Source of the DNA: Diphasiastrum complanatum
Taxonomy: Eukaryota > Streptophyta > Lycopodiopsida > Lycopodiales > Lycopodiaceae
DNA: 64,000 nucleotides
Assembly (NCBI GenBank): GCA_029204225.1
Contig: CM055102.1
Location: 5,199,520-5,263,519, forward strand
Direction of reading: 5' to 3'
The notes under the pieces were generated by a model. The model saw nothing but the letters and a program-made list of their open reading frames with translations, had not been told where the DNA came from and did not search any database. Position 1 is the stretch's first letter. Each line of letters starts with the position of its first letter. This document shows, in pieces, positions 24,298 through 35,690 of this stretch. Both the position numbers and the translations under genes were made by a program.

Positions 24298-25110
24298 TCA
24301 TACAAAAGTAATAAACACCATGAATCTTAAAGGTAAGAAACAAGTCACCTCATGTCTACTACTACTTTCCAAAAAGTATTCAAAGATAGTAGACTCTCCA
24401 ATGCTCACCACCCTTGCAAGATGCACACTTGAATGGACAATTTGCATGCAATTTAATGACTCGACCATTGTCATTGAAGACTCCCTTGGAACTCTCATGC
24501 TTTGAGGCTGATCCTCAAGATCTTCCTCCTTTTGATGCTCCTCCTCAATGCAAGCAAGATCACACTTTGCCAAGATCTCCTCTTGAGTGATCTCCTCCTT
24601 TGCCAAGCTCATTGTTTCAAAAGCAACACTAGCTTCCAAGTTAGACAATCTTCCATGTTTAAATCCCTTTGCAATGCAAACATCATTCTTCAAGACGAAG
24701 CAAACACCATGCTTAAAGTGGACATCCAAACCACTTTCTAAGAGTAGACCAACACTAAGCATATTCTTGGTGATTGATGATACATAAAGGACATTTTCTA
24801 GATCCATGCATTTTGAGGATTCTAGACACAAAGAGATGGTGCCAGCACCATCTATCCTACACTCTTCATCATTTGCAGTAAAGAAAAACTTTTAACGGCA
24901 TTGAAAAAGTGTAAGGTTGAGAAAAAGTCCTTTTCAGAAGACATGTGGGAGCTAGCCCCACTGTCGATCCACCAATTGTCTCTTGAATTGCTATTGCTTG
25001 TTGGTGAGGATGCAGATGCCATTAAGAATACATCTACTTCATCCTCCTCCTCCTCCTTTGCAAGGTTTCCTTGTTTGTCCTCCTCCACTTGTGCTCTTAG
25101 CCTCTTGTAG
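24298..25110 (-). pseudogene. Element D: protease region
   Basis: WWIDSGASSHMSSEKDFF near 24970 carries the aspartic protease DSGA motif. After a break near 24850, LENVLYVSSITKNMLSVGLLLESGLDVHF and GVCFVLKNDVCIAKG are the usual protease C-terminal strands. Then comes an acidic stretch (KEEITQEEILAKCD...EEEHQKEEDLED) that I do not recognise from copia pre-integrase, and a stop at 24298. Confidence 0.8.
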
Positions 25111-25894
25111 CATTCAGACGCATAATGCCCCTTCTTTCCACAAAAGAAGCATTTCTGCTTTGACTTGTCCTTTGAGCTCGATGCATCATCCTCTTCTTTG
25201 GCCTCCTTTGGATGCCTCTTCTTTACAATTTAAATGAGAAATTGGCTTTCTCATCACCATCCTGCAACGACAAGCAACTCATCCTAGATTTTGCACGGAG
25301 CATCCTACACTCTTCAGCCACTAATACACTGTGAAATTTTTCTATAGTTGGCAAAGTGTCTTGGATGGCAAAACTTTGGACCAAATTTGTAAAGTCATCT
25401 CCTAGACCATTAAGGACAATCTGTACAAGCTCTCCATCATGAATATTCTCTCCAATGGAAGCCAACTCCCAATTTAGAGACTTGATTCTGAGTACATAAT
25501 CCTATGCACTCTCCTCACTTCTCCTCATGCTTTTCAAAATTTGATTTCTAAGCATAAGAACTCTAGAAGTGTTGCTAGACTCATAGATTGATTTTAAAGA
25601 CTCCCAAGCCTCTTTAGCACTAGTACAAGCTGATACTTCTCTCAAGAAATCATTGCTCACATTCATCTTCACACAATGAAATGCAAGCCTAGATCTCTTC
25701 TTGTATCTAGCTAACTCCTGTGCACCTAGAGGTTCATCTTCATCTTCAATCAAGAACTCATAAAGGTCTTGGAGCACCAAGAGTGACTCCATCCTAACCT
25801 TCCAAATAGCATAATTTGTAGAATTCAATCTCCCGCTAGCTTCTAGAAGGTATGCTCCAGCAGATCCCATCTTACTAGTGACTTCTACAAACAA
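25111..25894 (-). pseudogene. Element D: gag
   Basis: The minus strand starts near MGSAGAYLLEASGRLNSTNYAIWKVRMESLL (Met at about 25870), a UBN2-type copia gag, with SAKEAWESLKSIYESSNTSRVLMLRNQ. A stop near 25502 is followed by GELVQIVLNGLGDDFTNLVQSFAIQDTLPTIEKFHSVL in 25223-25465. The zinc-knuckle region around 25100-25200 reads KCFFCGKKGHYASEC-like in a broken frame. The copy at 31146-31763 on the plus strand is the same protein with few changes. Confidence 0.88.
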
Positions 25895-25914
25895 GAAATA
25901 GATTTGATCGACTT

Positions 25915-26250
25915 GAAACTCACAAAGGTCTCACACTTGCAGTGGTTCACTCAAATTTGATTTCTTATCCAACAAATGGACTTATAATCACAGTTCTATC
26001 ACTCCTTCACAAAGCTGGAATGAAGATAAGATGAAGTGAAAACTATTTTCAAACAAATCTTGCCAAGAAATGAATATTGTCTCTAGAAACTCACTAAGGT
26101 CTCTCTCTTGTAGTTTTTTACTCAAATTAGATTTCTAATCTAACAAATGGACTTATAATCTCAGTTCTAACACTTCCTCACAAAGTTGGAATGAAGATAA
26201 GATTATGTGACATTTACTTACAATCAAATCTTGTCAATTTTGGCTATTTT
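25915..26250. repeat. Tandem duplication (about 171 bp) in the element D leader
   Basis: GAAACTCAC(A/T)AAGGTCTC, AACAAATGGACTTATAATC and GGAATGAAGATAAGAT each occur twice, 171 bp apart (starts near 25915 and 26086). The related leader at 30800-31145 has one copy, so the duplication arose on the D lineage. Confidence 0.85.
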
Positions 26251-26659
26251 TGGACAATAACATGACTAAATCTCCCTCACACTTTTTGATGTACTTTCAG
26301 GACCTATAAAAAAAGTTTAGAGGACCTGCTTTCAGCCTAGATTAATTAGACTTCATGATCCTATGTCAAATCTAATCAATGGCTCTCAATCTTGGTAGCT
26401 TATCCTATGATTTCCACCAAAAATTACATCAAAAGCTCACAAATTGAATTTCTTTAGATCAAATGAATACCATGCATTAAATTAAAGTTCAGAGGTGCCC
26501 ACACATGTGGACAGTATAAATTTGGACCCCTACCAAGTTTGGGATCAAATCTCCTCACCAAAATCAAGATTCTAGCTTGCCCTCTCAATACTAGTTTTTA
26601 GCACCAAAACTTGCTAAAAATGGATTTGCATTAGATCAATGGCTTATGCTCTTGTACTT

Positions 26660-26672
26660 GGCTCTGATACCA
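26660..26672 (-). promoter_or_regulatory. Primer-binding site of element D
   Basis: GGCTCTGATACCA is the reverse complement of TGGTATCAGAGCC, the tRNA-iMet site, directly against the right LTR. Confidence 0.95.
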
Positions 26673-27371
26673 TGTGAAAGTACTATACTTTAGGACCATA
26701 AATGGATCTACAAAAGATCCACAAGAGTGATTGGATGCTTGCTTAACAATCTATCAAAAAACTAGACACAAAAAAGTTGATCTAGATTGGCAATTTGACA
26801 AACAACAAGCATTAACAATCAAAAGCATTGATCAACATTGAAATCCGAGACCACACGTGTGTAATACAGGCTGTAGTTTGGCCTTCAACTCGAGAAACAA
26901 GTAGAAATTGATTTGGTTTCATTTGGATCACAAAAACTCAATGTACATCGTGAACTAACTTGAGATTGCCAATGAGCTCCAAAAATTTTCTATCTTCTCA
27001 CTATGGGAGCTTGGAATACATAGCAAATTCGACTTACTTCTTGAAGTTAGGTGGATTTCCAACATGTAATAAGGAAGTTAACTCACTCTTCTTGCCCTAA
27101 AATGAAACCCTAGTCTATTTCGTAGAGTCATGCTTGGTAGATAGCTAGTTGGTCAAATTTTCACCTTAAATCTAGGATTTAGGTCCTATAAACTAGGAAT
27201 CACTACCAAATGACATGACCAACCCTATGGACTTGACCTAACCTACATTAGGAGTGGTTTGCCATGTGGCATCTTGGCATTACATGTGTGGAACCCAATT
27301 ATACACAATGTTTACAAAGTTCTACATGGTTTTTGATCAAGCTAGATTTGCCGATTTTTGGCAATTCTTCA
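26673..27371 (-). repeat. 5' LTR of element D
   Basis: Plus-strand edges are TGTGAAAGTAC and AATTCTTCA. Holds a perfect CACACGTGTG at 26852-26861. Near-identical to 21190-21889. Confidence 0.95.
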
Positions 27372-27376
27372 CTTTG
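27372..27376. repeat. Target-site duplication, right copy (CTTTG)
   Basis: CTTTG directly after the LTR end, matching the left flank of element D. Confidence 0.9.
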
Positions 27377-29710
27377 TGACACATAAATATATATGATATT
27401 TTATTTTTAATCTCAACATATCAACACATCATAACCTCTATTATAACTTCTACAAAGAAATAGATATATACTACAATATTGTGTTTTTCAAATCAATATA
27501 TGAGCACATTGTAATTTTTGCAAACATATTCATTGCCATTATTTTTTTGGGCTTCAACAGATGTAGGATTTTGATTTATATTTTATCATTCAATACATTA
27601 GTAAATCTTTTGATTAGAATACATTCTCATATAAAGTAGTTATCTAGCATATTGACCAAGCCATTAGTTTGTCATCAGTCCATGCCTTTACAAATTCATT
27701 CATTTATTCATATATGGCCATGTAGTTTTTATCATGAGCCTATTGCTCGCTAAACATATATTCAAAATAACACGTTAGCAAGTTTTCAAAATGTCTTCTG
27801 TAATATTGTCAAGTGTGATATTGCCATGGCAATGCCTTGAATCTTATTTTTAGCCATATTTTGAATTTGAATTTCAAAATAAAGTTGTATGGCACTAGCA
27901 CACATGAAAAAACTCTTCAAATTTTACTATTGGCCCATTTATGGCCATGCAAGCTCAAGATTTGCCCAAGATTTTGGGCTTTTTTTGCATGGTTGTACAA
28001 CACATGGCACATCTATGCCAATTCTTTTTTTTCTTGTTAAATGACTCCCCACTTTCTTCAAATTGTTGTTGATCACCTCTTCTCACCTTTCTCTCTTCAT
28101 TATGATACAACAAACATTCCAAAGATGCAACATTCAAAAAAGTTCTTTTCATCTTGTATTCTAGAAGATTATATTATCAATATATCTTGAATTTTCTCTC
28201 ATTGGTGCCATCCATGACATACATCTAATTTTTTTCAAGTTAACATAAGCCTTAGGACAATGTCACTCAAATGCTAGGAGCTTCAAACATTATCTTTGAG
28301 ATTGAATATTTAAAAGTTCCAATATAAAAATTATATACAACATTAATGAGTTGGAATATTGGACTATTTATATTCTCTTTGAAAAGCTAACTTAAATATC
28401 TAGTTTTTGTTTCATACAACAGTACTTGAAGTGATTTATAGTTACTTTCCATTTATAAATTGATGTGTTTTTACATAATTTATTGTACACTAAAGAACAT
28501 GAAATCTCGATTTTGGCACATGGCATGTTGATTTTTATATTTTTGTGCCCTTACCACCAACCAACATTTTTGGATGTAAAAGTGCATCCTATGAGGGTAA
28601 CGATGTAAATTTAAAAACTTAGAAGACATGTTAAGAGTTTCATTAATTGTTGTGAAGCTAATTTACTGTTAGGCATATTACTTTATAGAAAAGATTAATG
28701 ATGACTAAAATGTGTAATAATACATTCATGGTTCTATACTCTCAAGTGTAACTTGAATAAAATAGTAGGTGATTTAGCATAATTTATCCAATGTTACATA
28801 AGAGGAGTATTGATTGTCACATTCATAAACTATAGAATGAATCACCTTTCAAAATGTTTATCTTATATGATATGATTGATGATTAATATGTTTCTAGAAA
28901 TACACTATCTTATTGTATCTTTATCTCACACATTTTTCCATTTAAAAAAAGTATTACATACACCAACATTCATAGAATATAATCATTAGAACTTAATTAT
29001 CAATACAATTTGTCTGGCTTGTACCATTGAAATCTAACTGGCAGTGTTATATCTCTTAATATTTATATAGTTAAATGAAAAATATGATATGAAACAATCT
29101 ATATTGTAGTGGTTGATTTGACTCGATGGGTGTAATGGTTTGTAAAAATCATAATCAATTACATAGTATTCAACTACTAAAAAAATCTATATTCTATAAA
29201 TTTTCACTATGACAAATATGCAAAAGGTATAAGGGACTAATAATAGTTTAATCATTTGGAATATACCTTAAAATAGTGAGTAAAATTTCTTTTATCCTAA
29301 ACTTCGAGAAGCTAGTAGAGATATGAGAATTTAATCTAGAGGTAAAAAAATAACTTAGATAGAGCTAGCAACTAGTTGAGTTCCTAAATTACAATCCAAT
29401 AACAATATGTATTTTTTGTGCAAATAGTTGCAAAGATAAATGATGGAGAAACAAAATAGAATAAGCATCACAAAGATAGACCAAACAATTGATATGATGC
29501 TAAACATTAATGGCAATGTTATGCAACACATGAAGTACAAAAATGTGCCACCAACACCTACTAATCCAACTTTGCAACTTACAAGAAGGTGATACGAGTG
29601 AAAATGTCATATCTTATGGTCCTCAACAATTGTCTACACATAGTATTAATTGTTGGAACAACGTATCAAGGATATTGAATGATATCGGATCAGAGGAGCT
29701 CTAGTAGAGC
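27377..29710. other. AT-rich DNA without recognisable features
   Basis: About 2.3 kb, very AT-rich, only short frames and homopolymer runs. Nothing coding or repeat-like was recognised. Confidence 0.5.
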
Positions 29711-29722
29711 AGATGCTTTGAT
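29711..29722 (-). promoter_or_regulatory. Decayed primer-binding site beside LTR C2
   Basis: GCTTTGATATCA resembles the reverse complement of TGGTATCAGAGC with two changes and sits where the family C LTR would end. Confidence 0.45.
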
Positions 29723-30535
29723 ATCAGATCAATATAACAGTAAAAGTAGAACAACAGACGGTTGTAGATCGGAAGTGCAACAGTTACCAACAATAATCAA
29801 GATGAATAAACAGTAGTAATGCGCAATAGAACAAAACAATAGTGTAGACAAAATTGCATTCTGATTGATTGGAAAAAAATTGAGTACAATGGCTTGAAAC
29901 AAAATCGGCCTTAGTTGGTTGATCATTTTGTTTTTTTGTCCTGATTAATCAACTATATATGCTAGCTGCTAACAGGGGCAGCCCTTATTCCAAAAATGTT
30001 TTTTAGTATTTGATCTACTTAGCTAATTAACACCACCTTATAGTAAGTAACCGCCATTGAAGGTATTTTATTTACGTACGTGGTGGACTGTCAGTGTTTT
30101 AGCCTTGAAGTCGCCTAACAATACGTGGATCAACTTTTATTGATGAGAGAATGTCGATGTCGATTTAGTCGAGAGTTTGATGAATTGTTGTCAATGAAGT
30201 CGGGTAAGTCGACAAAGTCGAATAAGTCAATGGAGTTGATGGAGATGTCGATGATGTCGGGTAATTTGACAAAGTCGGATGAGTTGATGAAGGAGTCGAT
30301 GTCGAGTGAGTGATGGAATGTCAAGTTAGTCGATGATGTCAAGTATATACATGGAGAAGTCGAAGTCGATGGAATGAAGTAAGTCGGGCACTTCGATGTT
30401 GGGTACTTCAATGGAGGTAGTGTCCAAGTTAGTGAGGTTAAAAGTCAAAGTTGGTGAAGTTGAAGTCAAACTTTGACAGATTTTTTAGAATGCTCATTAT
30501 AGAATGGATTTGGTTTTGAGCATGGAAATCCAACA
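29723..30535 (-). repeat. LTR of copia family C (copy C2)
   Basis: The right edge GGAAATCCAACA is the reverse complement of the LTR start TGTTGGATTTCC. GTGCAACAGTTACCAACAATAATCAAG-type sequence is shared with 63.1 kb. 30145-30400 is crowded with GTCGATGATGTCGG-like short repeats. It is flanked by RNase H plus purine tract on one side and a primer site on the other. Confidence 0.75.
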
Positions 30536-30542
30536 CTCCCCC

Positions 30543-30795
30543 TTAATGTGGATCATAAAAAACTTTGATCTTCAGATTTAGCAGGTCGTTAAATCTGAGA
30601 TAGTGCTCCTTTAATAGAGCTTTTATGAAGTAATATGTTGCCATAAAGTCTGTCCTACAATAAACCAATGATACTTCCTTTCTTTGAACTTTTTCTCTAA
30701 GGTAGTCATACCTAATTTCGATATGTTTGCTTTGGAAGCTAGGTTTTGGTGAGGGGATTCGATTCCAAACTTTGTAGGGATTAAGATATGTATTG
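30543..30795 (-). pseudogene. Copia family C RNase H end
   Basis: The minus frame reads PSFQSKHIEIRYDYLREKVQRKEVSLVYCRT, then FIKALLKEHYLRFNDLLNLKIKVFYDP and stop, the normal end of a copia polyprotein. The purine tract (reverse complement of CTCCCCCTTAAT) and LTR C2 follow at once. The usual ADIF before the final helix is altered to ATYYF. Right of about 30795 the sequence switches to element D leader. Confidence 0.85.
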
Positions 30796-31145
30796 TTCAC
30801 ATGTGTGGACATCTCTGAACCTGCATTTAATGCACTATATTCATTTGATATCTAAAAATTCAATTCGAGAGATCTTGATGTAATTATTGGTGGAAATCCT
30901 AGGATAAGCTACCAGGTTTGAGTGCCATTGATTAGATTTGATTTCGATTCATGAAATCTAAAGTCATTTATAGGTCTTTAAAGTACATCAAGAAGAAAAA
31001 GAGATTATCATTTTCTGTCCAAAAATGGCCAAGATTGGTAGGATTTGTTTGAAAGTAGATTTCACTTTATCTTATCTTTATTCCAACTTTGTGAGGGAGT
31101 GCTAGAACTGAGAGACCTTTGTGAGTTTCTAAGTCATTCAAATCT
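30796..31145 (+). other. Leader of a second D-family copy
   Basis: Matches the reverse complement of 25895-26510 (shared: a CACATGTGTGG word, CAAATC(T/C)ATGGAATC start context, GTGAGGGAGTGCTAGAACTGAGA). It leads into the gag start at 31146. Confidence 0.7.
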
Positions 31146-32012
31146 ATGGAATCTATTGGAGCATACCTTCTAGAAGCTAGTGAAAGATTGAATTCTACAA
31201 ATTATGCTATTTGGAAGGTTAGGATGGAGTCATTAATGGTGCTCCAAGACCTTTATGAGTTCTTGATTGAGGATGAAGATGAACCTCTAGGTGTACAGGA
31301 GTTAGCGAGATACAAAAAGAGATCTAGTCCTGCACTTCATTTTGTGAAGATGAATGTAAACAATGATATTTTGAAGGCGGTATCATCTTGTACTAGTGCT
31401 AAAGAGTATTGGGAGTCTTTAAAATCAATCTATGAATCAAGCAACACTTATAGAGTACATATGCTTAGAAATCAAACTTTGCAAAGCATGAGGAGAAGTG
31501 AGGAGAGTGCACAAGAATATGTGCTTAGAATCAAGTCTCTAAATAGGGAGCTGGTTTCCATGGGAGAGAAGATTCATGATGGAGAGCTTGTACAAATTGT
31601 TCTTAATGGTCTAGGAGATGACTTTGCAAATTTGGTCCAAAGTTTTGCCATCCAAGACACCTTGCCCACTATAGAAAAGCTTCATAATGTATTAGTGGCT
31701 GAAGAGTGTAGGATGTTTACACACCAAAGCAATATTGAACTCATTGTATTTGTAGGATGGTGATGAGAAATCCAATTTCTCACTCAAGGATGGAAAGAAG
31801 AAACATCCCAAGGAGGCCAAAGAAGAGGATGATGCATCAAGCTCAAAGGGTAAGATCAAAGACAAATCCAAGTTCAAGTGCTTTTTTTGTGAGAAGAAAG
31901 GGCATTTTGCATCAGAATGTCTCAAGAAGAAGAGGGCACAAGAGAACAGGCAAAGCAACATTGCACATCAAGAGGAGGAGGAGGATGAAGAAGAATCATC
32001 CTTGATGATTTC
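31146..32012 (+). pseudogene. D-family copia gag with zinc knuckle, cut by gypsy B
   Basis: MESIGAYLLEASERLNSTNYAIWKVRMESLM starts a UBN2-type gag, open to 31763. Around 31700-31757 a short insertion (TNE: FTHQSNIELIV) shifts the frame. The true continuation is DGDEKSNFSLKDGKKKHPKEAKEEDD from 31757, with the knuckle CFFCEKKGHFASEC near 31880 and an acidic EEEEDEEESS tail. It stops at about 32012, where the gypsy B LTR begins. Protease and everything after it are missing on the right, so B either inserted here or the two were joined by deletion. Confidence 0.88.
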
Positions 32013-32754
32013 TATTGGAGGGCTTGCGGATCCCAAGGCAACCCTAGCTAATAAGTGAAAGGGATTTGGCACCCTACGTGTGTAAGTCCAATCCAATGAT
32101 CACATAGATATTTGATTAGTTGAAAGTCAATAAAAGGACTTTAGGCCTTTTTGCGGGACTTTTAATGTTGTAGGGCCTAAATGTCAAGTTAGTGAATAAA
32201 GTTGAGTTTTCCTCCAATTTGGATGGTTCTCACTCTTTTTTAAATTTGAATAATTATGGAGGCAAAAATGGACCAATAGGATTCAGAGGCCAGGGTCCTC
32301 TTCTCTAATAGAAAAAGGGACCAACTCGAGCTCCTACACATGATTCATTTCTTCATTTTAATAAAGCAGATTGGTTCTCTTGTGAAATGGATTGATGAAT
32401 GTCCTTTCTCTCTATCACTTTTCCTCCATCTCTCATGCTTTATTTGTGTTTTGCTAATTGTTGGATTTGATTGTTATTGGGATTGCATGTTATCATACTT
32501 TCTATGAGGGAGAAAGGGAGAGAGAGAAAGAGTAAGCTATCTTGTTGTGGATCTAGTGTTAGTGGATGTAGTGTTAATGCTTAGGGTTAATGGATGTTAG
32601 AGTTAGATGTGAATCTTCCATTCATGCTGAAATTTGATCTATACTATCGCTCTCATGGGAACGAATCTATGCGTGACAACTAACTTCATCTCTTTGATGC
32701 TAGATTGATTAGATCTTGTGTTGAGGTTCGGCAAGGAAAGAAAACCCACTACCA
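32013..32754 (+). repeat. 5' LTR of gypsy relic B
   Basis: Matches, in inverted orientation and nearly end to end, the solo LTR at 39159-39865. The start TATTGGAGGG corresponds to TGTTGGAGGG there, with the G mutated. Shared: AATAAGTGA(A/G)AGGGATTTGGCACCCT, AAAAGGACTTTAGGCC, CTTTCTCTCT. It ends CACTACCA, then a tRNA-Asp-type primer site. Confidence 0.85.
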
Positions 32755-32756
32755 TT

Positions 32757-32776
32757 TTAGCGTCATTGCCTGGGAG
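32757..32776 (+). promoter_or_regulatory. Primer-binding site, tRNA-Asp (Athila/Tat) type, decayed
   Basis: TTAGCGTCATTGCCTGGGA matches the plant Athila/Tat consensus TGGCGCCGTTGCCGGGGA with changes that are mostly C-to-T or G-to-A. It lies 2-3 bp from the LTR end. Confidence 0.75.
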
Positions 32777-33938
32777 CTACGCCAATTTTTTAGTTTGCAG
32801 CATGTTTGTTGGATGGTTAGCTTGCATTAGGCATCTTGTCGTTGCATGAATAGTGTTAGATCTGCATTTAGGGTTAGTTTGGGAGTGATTTTGCTTGATT
32901 TGAGTGGATTTTCTTGTTTGAAATCTAATCTGATGATGGAATATGAAAAGCTATTCAGATCACCAATCTTAAGATCCATTTGGATCTAAGATACTAGAAA
33001 AAACAACAAAAATCATTCAAATCTGCTAGATTTTGGTCAAAATGAGGCAAAAATTGTCATCAGAGCTGATAACTTTTTGCCCTCTTTTAGGAAACCTTCA
33101 CCGAGTTGCAGACACCTTCAATTTTGATCGCAAAAACTTCAGTTTGAAGGGCAAACAATCCTTCCCAGCAGACTTCCAAAAACATCAGAAAAACCATCAA
33201 AAAATATCAAAAAATCACCAAAACTCTAAAAATACAAAAAAAGAACCTTTGTTCAATTCACTGTGCATAGGTGTAATTCAGATCTATCTATTGTCAGGTC
33301 GACGAAGAATAATATCATATTGTCATATTTTTGCCAAAAAAAGTCTCTTTTTTGCAAAAATATCAGTATTACTCTTGATTCTTCGCCAAAACCTTCGTCG
33401 AATTTTTAAATCATTCTATTTATAGTAAGATACTTTTTTTGAGTTTGACAAACATTCATCTTATTTCGATCGTAGAAAATCTTGATTTTTATCCTCGCCA
33501 AACTATATAAACTGTGTTTTTTTGTGGCAAAAACCTTCGCAGAGTTTACCCTAGTTTTATCTGTGTCAGATTTCTAGTCTGAGACTTCGGTGAAAGTTAT
33601 TTTCATAGAAATTGTCAGAAAGGCCTGATCAGAGAGTTTTTTTTTTTTTTTTTTTCCAAAAATAGCACTGTTGAGTCTTAATCGAGTCAATCTTTGCCTA
33701 GGGAACCTTCGCCAGTTTTATTTTTAGGTTCTGATTTTCTAGATCAAGTATCTATCAAAATTTGGGTCAAATTTAACACAAATTTTTCATTTTTGAGAAG
33801 TATCGATTGAATTTCAAAATCTTTTTCACAATATAGAAATTTGATTCTTGTCAAGTGGAATAGATCTAGCAGATTTGATCTGAGATAGTTTTGATTGAAA
33901 ATCTAGATCCAATCTCATTGTCTGCTTGATTTGAATAT
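32777..33938 (+). other. Leader of gypsy relic B
   Basis: About 1.2 kb noncoding DNA with repeated short words of the type CCTTCGCCGA/CTTCGCAGAGTTT and long A or T runs. It lies between primer site and gag start. Confidence 0.65.
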
Positions 33939-35586
33939 GTGAAGATGGCTGCTCCTGGAGGTCCTCCTCAGGAAGTCAATCCAATCATTGTTAGAAGAGT
34001 ACCCCATTTGGATCTACCCAAATACAATGGATTAATAGATCTAGTTAGATTTCTTCATATCTATACTGAATCTTGTGAAGCCTATGACAAAATTTTCCCC
34101 CAAGATAAACTTAAGCTTTTCTCTATGGCCTTAACATGCGAGCACAAGATTGGTACTATAATCAAGATGATACTAAATGTACGGATTGGAGATTGTTAGA
34201 CGACCCCTTATCACACGGTTCAGACCTCGAAAGTTTATTGAATACCCTTTTCTACTTTTAAGTAAAATTAAAATGGGATAGTGGAAAATGGTTCGAGATT
34301 ACATTGAATGGGTAAAACACCTCAGGTCTGAGTGGAACTTTGAGCTGATTAACAAAAATGCCATGATTATGTGGTTTTTGTCAGGTTTACCAAAAAGGAT
34401 CAGATGTGAGCTGAAATGCCAAAATGAGTATGCACTTTTGCAAAATACTATGGATGATACAATTTGGGAGGAGGATGAAGATTCAGACAATGAGCCAAAT
34501 ATTAGTATGTTGTCTTATACAGTAGGGCAGACCACTACAACATCCACCACTATTGCATCAATGAATGTCAACACTACTGCAGAAATGATGTTCAATGAGT
34601 TCGAGAAACTTGGGAAGAACCAGCAGAAACGGATGAAAAACGGTGTTCTATTTGTATAGAAAATCACACAGCGAATGAGTGTCCTCAATTGAAAAAACGA
34701 ATGGAAATCAATAAATGTCATTTGTGTAATTTGCCTGATCATGAGATTCCTTTTTGCAACTTCAATCCTCGAATGATTCAGCAACAGTATGCTCAAATGG
34801 GATATCGAGAACCACATTATGGAAGACATCCAGCAGCTAGACCTCGACAATCTACTCTTGGATACTTGGAACGTTTAGCCTTACCTGCCCCACCAAAGCA
34901 CCCCACTCCTCCTGCCAATTTGATGGAACCAAAATCGTACAAAAGTGCCGAGCAATGGAACTATGGTACTGATCAAGAAGGTGGATCTTCAGAACCAAAT
35001 GCTATTTATGCTGTCGCGCAACAACAAGCATCTAGAAACTGGACCAGAGCACCACTTGGATGCTTTGCATGTGGAGAAAATCATAGAGTTGCAGAATGTC
35101 CAAATAAGAGAAAATTTGTACCATTTTGTCGTGACTGTGGTTATGGGCATTGTTATAAAGACTGTCCAGCAAGACCAAAACACCACCAGCTGCAGCTCCT
35201 GTAGATTTGATAACAATCAAGTGAAGACCAGTAGTTCAGAATAAACCAAGTGTACCCTTGATGCTGGTCACCAGAGCACAGAAGCAGAAAGAACTGGTAG
35301 CAGATCCAATACCTGCTGATTCTATACCATTAACTGATATACCAACAGCACTGGAGTCTATCTAAATCTTCATGCAGAAAAAAGAAGATATTAGGATATG
35401 AGGCAGTGGATTAAACATTTGTAAGAAGAAGAGGAGCTTGAAGTTGCTAAAACAATAGCCAAAATTCGTTCTTCACCATTGCAGCCACCAAGAAATTCAT
35501 GTACAGATATGAGTGATCAGTTGCATCATCATGAAGAACCCTTCAAGATGACTGAACCAGAAGCACCACAAACAGAATTGTTTAAG
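33939..35586 (+). pseudogene. Gypsy relic B: gag with zinc-knuckle cluster
   Basis: MAAPGGPPQEVNPIIVRRVPHLDLPKYNG starts the frame, with the Retrotrans_gag-like FLHIYTESCEAYDKIFPQDKLKLFSMAL. The frame breaks at 34199, resumes at 34288 (VRDYIEWVKHLRSEW...MWFLSGLPKRI), and shifts again near 34640. Four knuckles follow: CSICIENHTANEC, CHLCNLPDHEIPFC, CFACGENHRVAEC and CRDCGYGHCYKDC, three of them with the short CX2CX3HX4C spacing. After a TAG at 35202, LMLVTRAQKQK marks a gag-protease linker, full of stops, fading at 35586. No pol was found. Relic A is a homologue. Confidence 0.75.
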
Positions 35587-35690
35587 CTGAGTACAATGGC
35601 TTGAAGCAAAATCAGTCTTAGTTGGTTGATCAATTTTTTTTTTTGTCCTAATTAATCAACTATATATGCTAGATGATAATAGGTGTATTG
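35587..35690 (-). repeat. Fragment of family C2-like LTR
   Basis: About 100 bp matching 29882-29975 (TGAGTACAATGGCTTGAA, CTTAGTTGGTTGATCA, ATTAATCAACTATATATGCTAG). It ends the gypsy B relic abruptly. Confidence 0.75.

Larger units (their letters stand above)
21190..27371 (-). mobile_element. Copia element D, defective, LTR to LTR
   Basis: Two direct LTRs of 700 and 699 bp flank a 4.8-kb interior on the minus strand. CTTTG occurs directly outside both ends (21185-21189 and 27372-27376), a 5-bp target duplication proving one insertion event. The primer site lies just inside the right LTR, and a purine tract (reverse complement of CACTCCTTCTC) just inside the left. The interior keeps gag, protease and an integrase tail but lacks the integrase core and nearly all RT/RNase H; LINE pieces lie where these would be. 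By eye the LTRs differ at about 20 of 700 positions, so this is among the younger insertions here. Confidence 0.93.

Noticed and set aside
33033-33425. 130-codon ORF in the gypsy B leader
   Set aside because: Low-complexity Lys/Asn-rich translation of A-runs in a leader; no homology, lies before the true gag start.
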